A DNA stretch of 64,000 bases, taken from assembly GCA_037447655.1 (NCBI GenBank), contig JBBHKE010001096.1, positions 1 through 64,000 of the forward strand. Reading direction: 5' to 3'. The position numbers and the translations under genes are program-made. The DNA comes from Zygnema cylindricum. Taxonomy: Eukaryota; Streptophyta; Zygnematophyceae; Zygnematales; Zygnemataceae. Within the stretch, counting starts at the first letter, position 1; each line of letters starts with the position of its first letter. This document shows positions 33,442 to 47,731 of the stretch, one piece after another. The notes under the pieces are model-generated. The model was not told the DNA's origin. It searched no databases and saw only the letters and a list, made by a program, of their open reading frames with translations.

Positions 33442-34414
33442 CTTCGTCCTCCTCGGTTTTTTTCTTGTTGTTTGTTTGTTTTCTTTTTTTTTCTTTTTGT
33501 GTGAGTGTGGCTGTCCTTCCAAACTTTTTTTTTTGTTTGTTTCTCTTTTGGATTATAGTTTCTTGTTTTTGGTTTTTTGGGATGTTCTTAATTGGCGTAT
33601 TTTGGTACGTAAATTATCCTCGCTAATTACGGAGGGTTGAAATGTGAAAATTAGTCAACATTTGTTTTTTCTCCCTTCCCTGCCCTAACTTTTTTTCTTC
33701 CTTTTTTTTTGGGTTTTGGACAGGATTGGGACCATGTGAAATTTTTGTAAAATTTGAATCAAAAGGGAAAGTTGTAATCATGGGGTCGCCCGAAAACAAA
33801 AACAACTTTTTTGGTATAACTCCATTTGTGAAGGTAAGAAATAGAAGTCGATTGTTTTTATTTTTAGTATATCAATTTTCAGAAAACTTTTGATTATTTT
33901 TACTTTCTTTTGAAAAGCGTCCCTGGATGTTTTATAGAAATTAGAAATTGACGTCTTCGGTAACTTCCGATAATAACTGGGAGACTCGCATAACTACTCT
34001 CTCCTCTCCCTCTCCGTCTTATGTTTAATATTCCCCCTTTTCCTTTGTCTCTGTCTTTTTTTTTCCGTCTCTTTCCTGCTCCTCAACTCACCCTCTTTTT
34101 TTCTCTCTCCCTCTCTCCCTCTGTTTGATTCTCCTCCTCTCCCACCCCTTTTATATCTCGCGTACATTCCCCCTCTCTCTTTAGTTTCTATAAAAACTAC
34201 AAAATACAGACCGGGAATGAACTGTTCTCTCTCTCTCTCTCCCCCCCCCCACTTCCCTATCTCCCTCTCTACCTATCTCTCACTTCCTCTCTCTTTTCTT
34301 TTTTTTTTACAGGAAATCGCCCTTCCAAAGAAAATTGATACCCGATCTTCAACGGCTCTTTTGGCGTACCACGGTCAACTCTATATTCGTGCAAATATCG
34401 AACCGGAATCTTAA
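32438..34414 (+). CDS. Gene B: alpha-crystallin (Hsp20-like) C-terminal domain protein, ARID5-type ACD, paralogue of gene A
   Basis: Exons 32438-33329, 33724-33833 and 34313-34414 (TAA), intron phases 1 and 0, about 367 codons. The second exon is 110 nt, exactly as in gene A. The C-terminal alpha-crystallin fold reads GCFEIYALVPGLGP, KGKVVIMGSPENKNNFFGIT, PFVKEIALPKKID and AYHGQLYIRANI. The PEN..NNFFGITPF, LP-x-x-ID and HGQL-x-IR pattern resembles the ACD at the C terminus of plant ARID3/5/6 proteins, which act with chromatin remodelling complexes. No ARID DNA-binding domain is seen. Shared with gene A: KRPRV..LVDALSLA, SAFKVPRP, ERLSVEPEETK and IPDLN. A 9-unit pentapeptide array lies before the ACD. 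The start is the ATG nearest the homologous region; the same frame is open upstream to 32267, so the N terminus is uncertain. Confidence 0.7.
33125..33259 (+). repeat. 15-bp tandem repeat encoding nine ADVxx pentapeptides in gene B
   Basis: GCTGA(C/T)GTCA-based 15-mers encode SDVTY ADIPH TDVTH ADVRG, then ADVRG IGVRD ADVSN ADVKH ADVRS. The A-D-V-x-x pattern is like the pentapeptide-repeat family (A-D/N-L-x-x), but nine units are too few for a full beta helix. The array sits between the DLN motif and the ACD, where gene A has only one such unit (CDVTL). Confidence 0.85.
33417..33440 (+). repeat. Poly-T tract in intron 1 of gene B
   Basis: About 24 consecutive T shortly after the GTGGGT donor at 33330. 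Confidence 0.9.
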
Positions 34415-35914
34415 AAATTCCTCCCTAAATTTTTTCATTTGATTACTTCGTCGTCGAGACAATGATTCCATCCTCTGTATAGTTTATGTACTTGTAATAA
34501 AAATAGGTTGATACCGTCGGGTATATGGGTATAAAATATAAAATAAGTGAAGGTTAAACAACAAATAAAGTGGCTTTGTTTGTATTGCACTATAGTTTCA
34601 GTCATGTCACAAGTTTCGTGGAATTGGCGGGTATATTTTGTAGTGTGACTTATGTCACAAGGTACTTGTTCAGTCTGATGTTCAATCTTTCCGAGATTTT
34701 TTTGAAGTTCTTGTGACATGACACACTACTATCTACAACATTTATCGCAATTGTAAAATATAACAAGAGGTCCTTGATTCTCCAAAGGGGATAGAAGGCT
34801 ATGAAGGTGCGGAAGAAATATCTAGGAAATATTTGACTTTGTAATGATAAACCTCTAATAAAGTGTTACCATGACCATTTAATTTGCGCTATTGATAAGG
34901 TTTTGTTATCATTGCTTTGTTGTTCATGGTTCCTTTTTTTTTACCCTTCTTGTTTTTGCCATGTTATTTTTGTTTCAACAATTGTGATGTTTCGCTGCAT
35001 TTTCTTTGACTTGTACTTAACGATCTTTTGGATGGTAATCGTCGGATGCAATTCTTTCGTCAGTTGTACGATAAGGTATCATGTACGTGTTGTTTTATTT
35101 TATTTCGCATTGAATATATTCCTCGTTGTGTATAGCTCTTTATGTGCAATACTTTCAAATTCGTATGGTTATTTTTTTGGATGAGTGATAAATGGAAATG
35201 TCGAAAACTCCACAAATAATTTTTTGGCACAAATGTCGCACAATCGAGGATGGTAGATTTGAAGAGCGACACATCTTTTTGTACATGATATTATCTCATA
35301 TATTACATAAATAATATATTACAATATCATCCTTTGCATTTCTTTCAAGATAGGATTTGTTGGAAAAAGATTTTTTTTTTAATAAAGTTTGAAGTCACGG
35401 GGCACCTCATCTTGTTCATAATTTTAAGGTCTATCGACGATCTTCGATGCAATTAACATCCGGCTCAATATACACATTTTGGCATGATACTCATCCCTCT
35501 ATCAATGACCCGTTAACAATCTTCCCTTAGTCACGTGGAAATTAGTGCTTTTGTTAAAATGTGATATTTAGTAACAGGAGGACAATTGCTACGGCTCTCC
35601 TCTCTCTCGATTCGCATACTTTTATAAAATTAAATAACCAGGCTGAATTTCAATGCATTCTTTTGGTAAAAGTTGCATCTTTTTCGTAAATTATAAATTA
35701 TTACGGTCGACACTCGTATGAAAATCATAACTATTTTTCCTATGAAGGTTCACAATGAACTTTTATTTGCAATAGTAACACTAATTTGGCGCCGGATTAT
35801 CTGGCCGCTAACCATAAAATAGTGTTCACTAATATTAATTTTTCCATTCATAAAACACTAATTAGACAAATGGTGAATAATCATCTACATCGTCAGGTCC
35901 CAAAATCGAACGAA
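34415..35914. other. AT-rich intergenic region downstream of gene B
   Basis: Nothing coding is supported. AATAAA-like signals occur at about 34496 and 34856 and may serve gene B; the remainder is AT-rich single-copy-like DNA. Confidence 0.4.
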
Positions 35915-35917
35915 TAA

Positions 35918-36641
35918 TGGTGAAGTTCCATCAGGCGAAAAGTGGCGTAGTTTACAGAAATCCGCGACTCTCCGTACCAAATCGTACCGCCTATTTTGTT
36001 TTTATAAGAAAAAACAACATTACAAAGAATCTTAACGATACTCTCCGAAGGTCTTGGAGGTAATACTGGCCGTCGGATGTTCATCCGCGAGGAGTTCGCT
36101 TCATTTTTTTCTGTAACTGTCAACCCACCTCGAGGAGGTGGGTTGACAGATACAGAAGAAAAAAAATTCGTGACACGCTGGACGATTAAGCTACGTGTCA
36201 TGATGTAAAACCAACAAAAAATCTTAAGATTTGCACATGACACGCGCTTTCTAAAATACAACCGAAAATAAAAACGAAATTCCGTAACATTCCTTCGTCA
36301 TGCTATTTTCAATAACTTTTGTTCGTCACACTATTTCTCTCAAAGGACTTTCGTTATGTTCGAAAACTGAAACCCTAAAAAATGAGCTGGTGTACAGACT
36401 AGCGTCTGCAAAAAGTATAAAAGTTATGTCGTATGATTACTTCGTATGCAGGTACATGCTACGCAAGTGAAGATTTGAGTTAAGTTTGTCGGTGCTAAAA
36501 ATCTGAAAGATATTCACTATGGGATCGTAGCTTGCGTGGCGCCAGTCAATTTAGAACATGCCGTGATGGAACTTCGAGTCAATCGACCTGGTCTGTAGAG
36601 TTGGCCGTACGATTACAGAAACGTATGATGGAACTTCACCC
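35918..36641. mobile_element. PIF/Harbinger-like MITE (M6), TSD TAA, with perfect 14-bp-arm hairpin
   Basis: GGTGAAGTTCCATCA at the left and TGATGGAACTTCACCC at the right are flanked by TAA (35915-35917, 36642-36644); 724 bp. The hairpin TGTCAACCCACCTC-GAG-GAGGTGGGTTGACA occupies 36118-36148. Same superfamily as M4 and M5 (shared CCTCCAAGACCTTCGG and CACTTGCGTA blocks). Non-coding. Confidence 0.8.
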
Positions 36642-36685
36642 TAAGTTTAATGTAGAACCCACAAAACTAATTTATTCATTCTAAT

Positions 36686-36714
36686 ACCACTGTAGTAGCG
36701 ATTCACGGTGTACA
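36686..36714. mobile_element. Right end of a TACACCG-family MITE
   Basis: TAGTAGCGATTCACGGTGTA is the terminal sequence of this family; no left end is recognised, so it is a remnant. Confidence 0.45.
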
Positions 36715-36855
36715 ATGCGACGTTTATTTCTGAAAACTACGACGTGAATTTACGTATCGGTAAATGGCTCCCGCGTTAAGTTGCCGTACACATGTTACGT
36801 TTAAAATGGGGTTGGTCCACTCTATTTTGATACTTTGTATAAAGGCACAGTATTA

Positions 36856-37633
36856 GGGTAAGTCCCCATGTACTTGAAACTTACCGAACTTACTTTGGTT
36901 TATAGCGCAAATCTGGCGGACCCGGATTTCAAGTGTCCCTATGTGTAACACCGAAATTGTTACTTAAGGGTGTGACGATTGTATACGCTGACAATGCCCG
37001 TGACGGCTGTCAACGTATATAATCCATGATGACGCACGTTATTTTCTGTAATTGCTTATGACGTTGCGTGACTTTTCTTGACATTGTACACCAACCGCCC
37101 CCCAGCCTGTGTCGTTTCACGATTGAAGGAGATGCGCTTTGTCTTTGCGTCTATTGTCGGGTCGACGTGAAATGGCATCAGAACCTTGAGACCCTTGCGA
37201 AAAAAAATCCGTACCGGATGGAAACGGACAAAACAAAACAAAATGTGTACTTCTATTTGTCGTATTAAACAAAAACGGACAAAACATAGCGAATCGTGTA
37301 CATTTCCACGTCGCTTGAAATCGTTTGAAAATTTTCGAAAATAACGGCATGTGCGAATATACGTTCCTATTTGTTTATAGAAAATCCCTAATTTAAAAGA
37401 AAACCCCGCATGTGTTTTAAACATATGGTTGAAGATGACGTTTTTTGTCGTCGAAGTGGGTCGAAAAAACACAAGACGACAAATTTTCGTACATCCTAAG
37501 ATCGAGGATGACGCAAATTGTACTATACAAATTTGTTATTCCTTCGTACGGTCGGAACTTAGGCAGTACGGCGCAAAGCTTTACAACAAACGACAGGGAA
37601 AAAACCCTTACTTATGCACATGGGGACATACCC
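36856..37633. mobile_element. GGGTATGTCCCCATGT-type MITE (M11), TSD TTA
   Basis: It is 778 bp, the same length as M9 and homologous to it in inverted orientation. Ends GGGTAAGTCCCCATGT and ACATGGGGACATACCC; TTA on both sides (36853-36855, 37634-37636). Equal length with sequence divergence suggests amplification from one master copy. Confidence 0.8.
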
Positions 37634-37636
37634 TTA

Positions 37637-38288
37637 TACATATATTTCTTCGACTTTTCAGTCAAAAGTGGAATGGAACCTCAAAACTGTCGTTTGTGAG
37701 ACTCTATGAACAGTTTATGTAGTCAAAAGGACATGTCCGACCAATAGTAGCTACAGTACATTGCCCATCCTTATTAGGGTTTGTTAGTGTTAATGCGAAA
37801 TGACAATATATGATCCTAATTTAATGCATGGAGACGTGGCATATTTTAGTCCCATTCCTTAAATAGCGTTCTTAACACGATTTCATGATTTTCGGCCAGA
37901 AAAAGTCGCGACCGAATTAGTGTTATTAACTCTAAGAAGGATGGGCTGTGTAGTACAGCAGTTGGGCAAACCACTCCAGACTCGCCACGTCGACATTTGC
38001 TAGTAGTGATGTCACGTGGTACTCGACGCGGCGCACGAAAACTCTGACCGGGCAAAAACCACAGGAAGAAAAGTGGGGCAGCCAACAAAAAAAAAAATCA
38101 GATAACGACATTAATTTGTACGTCCGAAAGAGTCAACAAAGGTAAACGACAGATCCGTGAGCTTTTCCTGCCCGCCCGCTTGGGCCGGCCACGCGTCCTG
38201 AAATGCCATAGCACTTAAATATGACGCGTGCAGAGGTGTCGCATGCGTGAAGACAGCTCAGGTCGTACAGCAGTCGTAAGAGCCACAC
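37637..38288. other. Unassigned region
   Basis: No gene, known repeat or regulatory element recognised. Confidence 0.4.
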
Positions 38289-38394
38289 TACACCGCGAAT
38301 CGTAATTAGAGTAAATTACTCTAATTCGGTCGCTCGAAATTTCGACTCTATCACATGAAATAGAGTAAATTATTCTATTTTTTTCATTATTCTT

Positions 38395-39903
38395 AAGGCA
38401 TAGTTCAAAAGTAGGCATTTTTATGGTAGGCCTTTGGTAGGCGCACAAAACTTGGCACTAAACTCGCGTAGAGTAGGCATACTGTATGGTTGTTCGTTGT
38501 GGACACTATAGTACGGACGTACGAATCGGACGTATGATCATAGTTCAGCGCACGCCGACGGACGAAATTTTTTAGCGAACTAAGGGCGTGTGCCCATGTG
38601 TTCAAGTAAGGGTTTTTTCCCGTCGTTTACACAGAAAATGGGACTTCCAACGAGAAAATATTACGCCGTACGAAAAATGGGCAAAAACACAAGTACATTT
38701 TGCGTCATCTTGGAACTTGGAAGGTACGGCAATTTGGCGTTATTATCAACGCGACCCATTTCCAGCTCATCTTCACACTTGCACTGGAATCAAATCGCGA
38801 CCTGATTTTAATCAAAATAACATCCTATTGACGAATAGGAAACCTAGATTGCACGCGTCAAACGTTTTCAAAAAAATTTGCACGAAGGAAAGTACACGCT
38901 ATTTTTTTCACTGCTCGTCACGAGCATGCACATAAGAAAATGACAAACTTGTACGGAAAAAAACTTGCAGGGGTCTCGGACCTCCACTTTCCTTCATGGG
39001 TCCTTTGCAAAAGTTTACGTCGTCCTCGTCTCTCTTCCTCTTTCTCACTCGATCGCTCTTATTTCTCTCTCCCCTAAATGAAATGCGGCAATGATGGTTT
39101 CAAATGAAAGATATATTATTTTATCTTTTTTTTTAATATCTTTGGTCGTAGTTTGACGGCATATCGAATGATAAAAGATAAATAAAAGAAATCGGAAGCC
39201 ATGGCGGAATGTTTACGTACTAATGACGTCATAGCGTGGCGTGACTTCGCAACGTCAAAACCCTAAACATCTACGATGTCAGAAAAACCTCGACGTCTAC
39301 AACCGTCGCTGTTTTTGTAGACGTCACTTATTTTAGGAAGTTTCGCAGTAATCTACATTTCGTTTCGTAGTCGGTCGCACATATTGTATACGTCTACGAC
39401 TGTCACAAATTTGAAGTAATGAAAGCGCAAGTAATGAATGACATAGGAACATTTTGAAAAGTACACCGTAAAATCTGCGCTAAATTCCAAAGTAACGTTT
39501 CAAAATTTCGGTTACATGGGCACACGCCCTAAAACACGCGGACGTTCAAAACTGCAGACGCTAATATGTCAGATAGTCCTATCGTAAGTTGTATTATGGG
39601 CTTTTCATGTGATCTTCTTAGATCACTACTTTGATCAGAGACCGTCCGATCGTCTGAATCTAACGGTTTGAATAAGTTTTACCTCAAAACTCACATAAAT
39701 TGTTTTTTTTGTCCGATTTTTTTTCAAAATTTAGACATGACGTTTAATTCTCTATCGATCGATGTGCAACTCAACCCTGTAACTATTTTTTTTCATTTTT
39801 CGACCAATACAATATGGGTCTTAAGGGCATATTGTATGTTTTGCATACAATAGGCATATTGTATGGGCCTACTTTCACCTACTTTTGAACTATGATTTAA
39901 GGT
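38395..39903. mobile_element. Inner TIR element within M13 (TTAA-flanked?)
   Basis: GGCATAGTTCAAAAGTAGG near 38397 is matched in inverted orientation by CCTACTTTTGAACTATGATT ending near 39898, and TTAA stands outside each arm. TTAA is the piggyBac-type target, but the outermost bases of the arms do not match perfectly, so the class is tentative. M12 lies inside it. Confidence 0.45.
38584..39529. mobile_element. GGGCGTGTGCCCATGT-TIR MITE (M12), TSD TAA
   Basis: Perfect 16-bp TIRs (GGGCGTGTGCCCATGT and ACATGGGCACACGCCC) with TAA at 38581-38583 and 39530-39532; 946 bp. It shares AAGTAAGGGTTTTTT..CCGTCGTTT near the end with M9/M11, so it is a sister subfamily. Non-coding. Confidence 0.82.
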
Positions 39904-40297
39904 AAAGTTTAATTAGCGTTTTTAATTCTAATATAGGATCGTTGTAAATAGTGTGGAATACGGACGACCTTGACCGTGCAAAATTGTATTTTACTAAGTA
40001 AAAAAGTACAAATAATGATTTAATACAGGCCGTTATCATGTTACTGCGTTTTAACAAACCGCGTAGTGCAAACGTCATAGTGATGATAAACTGTACGTTT
40101 TGCCAAATTCTGTACGAATACCTTATTTACAGCAGAGGATATTAGCGTGCCAAATTAGAGTACTTCAATAAATTAGAGTAAACTTCATAGTTGAAACTTG
40201 AAACAGCTCTATCACACAAATTAGCGTTCATTACTAATTTATTTTTTAGTTTTTGTACTCAAATTTTTTCATTACTCTAATTACGATTCGCGGTGTA

Positions 40298-42424
40298 CCG
40301 CACGTCCTCTGGACCTCCATTGTCGTTTAGTAGACTTTTGGCAAACCAATCAGAATGTTCGCTGCCCGATTCTCTCATATCTGTTTGGCCTTTAGCAAAG
40401 CTGCGCTCTGACACCTTTTTTAGATTCTGTCAGAACGGTATCGAATTTTGAAATTGTCTCGCTTACGTGGCGACCAGCTGTACCCCTAGAATCTTTTGCG
40501 CACATTTTGTAACAGCTCCGATCCCACCGGTATTATTTGTTGCTGACTTCTGGTTCTTGGAACTAGCACATAGAACCTACTGTTCAATACGTGCTTTAGA
40601 ATACGATGGCACTTGCTGTTGAATGAATCGTTGTTCAAATCGTGCGATTTTTTCCTTTTTGGCGATTGAAACGTATAGTTCGTAACTTTTGGAAATATCG
40701 TAAAAAATCGCGATGTACTTTCTGTTCGGTACACTGAACGGCCAATTTACGGAAACTGTACAGTATTTTACGGTAAATGTACGGTTTTGTACGAGAAATA
40801 TACGGACTTCGACGAAAAGATACGTTGCACTTCGTAGTACTTTCTGTCCGGTAAACTGAACATAAATTTTACGGGAAACGTACGAAATTGTACAGAAAAT
40901 GTACGGACCATGTCGAAAAGAGACGGGAACTGTACGAAAAATGTACAAACTGCGGTATATGTTAAAACCCATTTTGTAAACATGTACGAAATAGTACGGA
41001 CGAAAATTCATTAACGATTTTTACTATTTTTTCAAAAGGTTTAATGCGTTTATTACGTATAATTCGTCGCGATTAAATCGTTCGCACTAAACGCCGTGAA
41101 CAACTATGGTTGAATCGTGTTGTATATGTTATTTTTTACGCTGCTGTAGGTCCGTATGAGGGGAAACCTACGAGTACGAAACGCTACGGATGTCAATTTC
41201 CTGTCCCGTAAATCTCAACTGGAGCTATTTGTTGATTATTCCCTCCGAATCTTTGTTCCAGTACATTCAGTTAACAGTTTTCAGAAACAGAATATTTAGC
41301 TAGGATCGCCTTGGAACCCTAGATCGGAGCGCTCGACGGCATTCTTTTGTGATTTTGTCGTTTTCCTTTGTGTGAAAAATTGGAAACGTCACTGTAGATT
41401 TACGGTTTGTGCAACTGAAAACGTACGATTGGACGCGGCAAACGATAGAAAGAGATACTGTTCTGCCAGATGCGATGGATGTACGGATTTACAGCTGGTA
41501 CATATTGGCGTAATCGCATAGCCACGTGGATGTATCGCATTCCCGGTTTGCGTTTGGCACATTTTAACATCACAGCATAGTTGTTCAAAACGTATTTTAC
41601 GCACGTTTCGAACGCGCGTACAATACGTAGAAACTGGAGAGGTCGATTTGAAAAAAACGTTAATTTTTTTTCCGTACAAATCCGTACATTTTTTTAAAAA
41701 ATGAATTGAACATGTACCGCAGTTTGTACGCTTTTCGTTAAATGAGCGGTTAAAAACATTATCTAAATAAATTATTATCACACTATGATCATACATGTAA
41801 ACATCTGCATCAACTGGTCGAGGACGTCTGATCCGGGGTATCTTAGATGATATACACTGGCGCAGGGTCAATTCCTACGAATTATATTTTTATTATAATA
41901 AAATTGTCTGTCCTTCAAAGACAGGCAGCCATGGCCTTCTTTCTCTACCTCTCCGAGAGCATGCAACTTCAAAAAAACAAAGTTCAGTAACTACTGCCGT
42001 GGCGACGGTAATGGCGTTTTCTATGATTTTTCGCGTTCAGCTGTTCAAGTAATAATGGCGGCTTCTTTTCGAAATTTGAAGAAGACGCCCGTACAAAATT
42101 TGAACTCACGGCGCTCAAATAGTGTGACGCCGCAACGTCTCTTTTTGAAAATATTTGTAGACGTCACATTATTTTCCCGTACAATCCATGTACATTCTGT
42201 TCGGTTTACTGAACAGAATGTACGGATACGTACATCGATATTTTTTTTGTAAACTACCGTACAGTTTCCGTAAAAAATCTAACAGTTACAGTATTTTGTT
42301 TATTAGTTTCCGTAATATTGCAGTTTCAATTTACAGTAGACGCTTTTTTGCGTATTTTTCAAAAGTCACGTACAATACGTAGAAACTGGAAAAAAATGAA
42401 AAAATCCACGTATTGAACAACTAG
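40298..42424. other. GTAC-rich non-coding region
   Basis: No gene is supported. Positions 40680-41000 are dense in TGTACGG/TTTACGG-like words on both strands, with a second, weaker block at 42160-42290. Open frames here have biased, domain-free translations. No tyrosinase exon could be recognised on the - strand here. Confidence 0.4.
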
Positions 42425-42722
42425 GGTGTGAACTAACAAAAGTACAATTTGGATTCCTATACACATACAATACTCAGCAAGTGTGAACAAACAAAAGTAC
42501 AATTCGGAATCTATACACATACAATACTCAGCAAGTGTGAACAAACAAAAGTACAATTCGGAAACAATACACATACAATACTCAGCAAGTGTGAACAAAA
42601 AAAAGTACAGTTCGGATTCTATACACATACAATACTCAGCAAGTGTGAACAAACAAAGTACAATTCGGAATCTATACACATACAATACTCAGCAAGTGTG
42701 AACAAACAAAAGTACAATTCTT
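42425..42722. repeat. 54-bp minisatellite, about 5.5 units
   Basis: The unit GTGTGAACAAACAAAAGTAC + AATTCGGAATCTATACACAT + ACAATACTCAGCAA recurs at 42427, 42481, 42535, 42589, 42643 and 42696 (one unit is 53 bp). Because 54 is a multiple of 3, frames on both strands stay open and mimic repeat proteins. It lies about 90 bp from the last recognisable tyrosinase exon. Confidence 0.93.
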
Positions 42723-42809
42723 ACTTATGTTGTCCACATTACCATGCGTTGTGAATATAACACTATAAAACGTTTAGCCACAATAACTTTTTAAAGTGTA
42801 GTATCGCAC

Positions 42810-45900
<3,091 letters not shown>

Positions 45901-45955
45901 TTCTCTCTCTCTACCTTTCTCTCTCTCTCTCTCTTCTCCCTCTCACACTATCTCT

Positions 45956-46036
<81 letters not shown>

Positions 46037-46240
46037 GCTCTCTCACTCTCTCTCTCTCTCTCTCTCTCACGCTCTCTCACTTTCTCTCTCACGCTCTTTC
46101 ACTCTCTCTCTCTTTCTCACGCTCTCTCTCTCTCTCACGCTCTCTCTCTCTCTCTCACGCTCTCTCTCTCTCTCACGCTCTCTCACTCTCTCTCCTCTCT
46201 CGCTGCTCTCTCTCTCTCTCTTTTCTCTCTCTCCCAAAAA
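45901..46240. repeat. (CT)n microsatellite upstream of the tyrosinase gene
   Basis: Dense CT repeats with periodic CACG interruptions (TCTCACGCTCTC units at 46060-46190) lie just 5' of the proposed start codon at 45900, on its non-coding side, and so fall in its leader or promoter. Serine/leucine-rich frames here are artefacts. Confidence 0.9.
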
Positions 46241-46898
46241 GGTACGGAGGACCAATTCGAATTTGGGACGTACAAGTCAAGATTTCTGTCGGGGATTAAA
46301 GTACAGAACCGCCGACATTTTTGATTCGGTCCAATGAAATCACGCGCAGGGACAATCACCTTTGTCGTTTTTATTGACGCGGCAAAACTTTTAGGTTAAC
46401 TTGATAGGCTCAGAAAATCTATACGAAAATCTCGGAAAGCCGTCCGATTCATCTAAAGTTGAACGATTGACGGAATCGCGCTTCTTGCGAATGCTGACGT
46501 GTAAACGTCATCGCGATTGGATTACATAGGCTCGATTTTTTGAAGGAAAAAACGTCGCGTCACCTTTTAACATTTTTTTCTTATGGCCAACAGCTTTCTG
46601 AGGTGTTGAGAGTTTCCACGTGTCATCCAATAATTTGTACTTAGTTTCTGGTAAACAAAAAGTTTTTTAGAAATGCATTATTGCCAAAAACTTGCGGGCA
46701 TCGGACGGCCAATTTTACAGCTACAGTATCGTTCCAGAACATCCTGCATTTTGGAACTTTGCTATATCGGTAGCCAATGACCGAAGGCGGATTTAAAGGT
46801 TTATTCAGGTCTGACGATATGCAGAATATCGCCCTCATACATCTAAAAAGATTGCCTAGCGATCCGGTCCACTCCCACAAACGTCCAAACAAGTACAG
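46241..46898. other. Unassigned region
   Basis: No gene or repeat recognised. A short inverted TACACCG-family element follows. Confidence 0.4.
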
Positions 46899-47101
46899 TA
46901 CACCGCGAATCGTTATTAGCGTTATGAACTCTATATCGGCACCCCAAAATTTTGACATTAATACCTTAAATAGTATAAACTACACTATTTAAGGACGTGG
47001 TCCATAATCTGCCAAGTCTCCTGGCACTAAATTAGAATGAATGACGCTAATTTTTTCTTTACACTAATAATTTCTCAACGCTAATAACGATTCGCGGTGT
47101 A
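46899..47101. mobile_element. TACACCGCG-family MITE (M15), 203 bp
   Basis: TACACCGCGAATCGTTATTA at the left and TAATAACGATTCGCGGTGTA at the right are perfect 20-bp TIRs with TA ends. This is probably the compact form of the element seen at 38289-40297. Non-coding. Confidence 0.8.
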
Positions 47102-47117
47102 CTGTACTGTAGCAAGC

Positions 47118-47336
47118 TACACCGTGTATCGCTATTAATGTTATTAATTTTTTCGCCAATTAAAACATCTTTTATCCGTACACAATAGTCCGATTTTCAC
47201 ATGGAGACCGCCAATCGGAAGGTGACAATCTTGGCTTTCGGTCGCAACTGTCAGATTCATAATCCGACAAGCGTGTACGAAGAAAAGATGTTTTGAAGTA
47301 CCAAAAAAATTATCACTAATAGCAATACACGGTGTA
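47118..47336. mobile_element. TACACCGTG-family MITE (M16)
   Basis: TACACCGTGTATCGCTATTA and its inverted counterpart ending CACGGTGTA; 219 bp. Internal AAAACATCTTTTATCCGTAC and AAAAGATGTTTTGAAG blocks match the copies at 6643 and 6923. It lies 16 bp from M15. Confidence 0.72.
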
Positions 47337-47383
47337 CCCTGTGGCGCGCCTGCCACCCACAATGCATCGGAATACTTATTCGA

Positions 47384-47724
47384 TATATGTTGGGTAGCGA
47401 GGACCTTTTGCCGATATTCGATATATATCGAATTTCAGGTACCCGATAATCGATATATCGCTTCGATATATCGAAAACCAAATCATCGCGATGCATTGCC
47501 GATATATCGTATCGGCAATATATCGAGGCATTAATTTTTTAATTTTTTTCGACCCCCCAGGGGCGCCCAATATCCGTACAATTTTCCGAACTAGGACTGT
47601 ACGGACCAACTTTGCGATATATATCGCGGTATTGGTGCGATATATCAGGAATCTGCTCGATCGATATTCGATATATCGAATATCCAAATTATCGCGATAT
47701 GAATTTACCCAATACCCAACACTA
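47384..47724. mobile_element. Short element rich in CGATATATCG palindromes (hAT-like ends?)
   Basis: ATGTTGGGTA near the left and TACCCAATACCCAACAC near the right look like the inverted TAGTGTTGGGTAT ends of hAT-like elements. In between, CGATATATCG and ATATCGATATAT words recur more than ten times. No 8-bp duplication was confirmed. Confidence 0.45.
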
Positions 47725-47731
47725 CTTATTA

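Larger units (their letters stand above)
38289..40297. mobile_element. TACACCGCG-TIR element (M13) carrying nested insertions
   Basis: The first 26 bp (TACACCGCGAATCGTAATTA followed by GAGTAA) are repeated exactly, inverted, at 40272-40297. The 2-kb span includes M12 (38584-39529) and an inner inverted pair (see 38395-39903), so the original element was short, like the 203-bp copy at 46899. TA occurs at both termini. Confidence 0.7.

Noticed and set aside
42359-42685. Apparent membrane repeat protein on the - strand
   Set aside because: It is the translation of the 54-bp minisatellite, open in several frames on both strands because the period is divisible by three.
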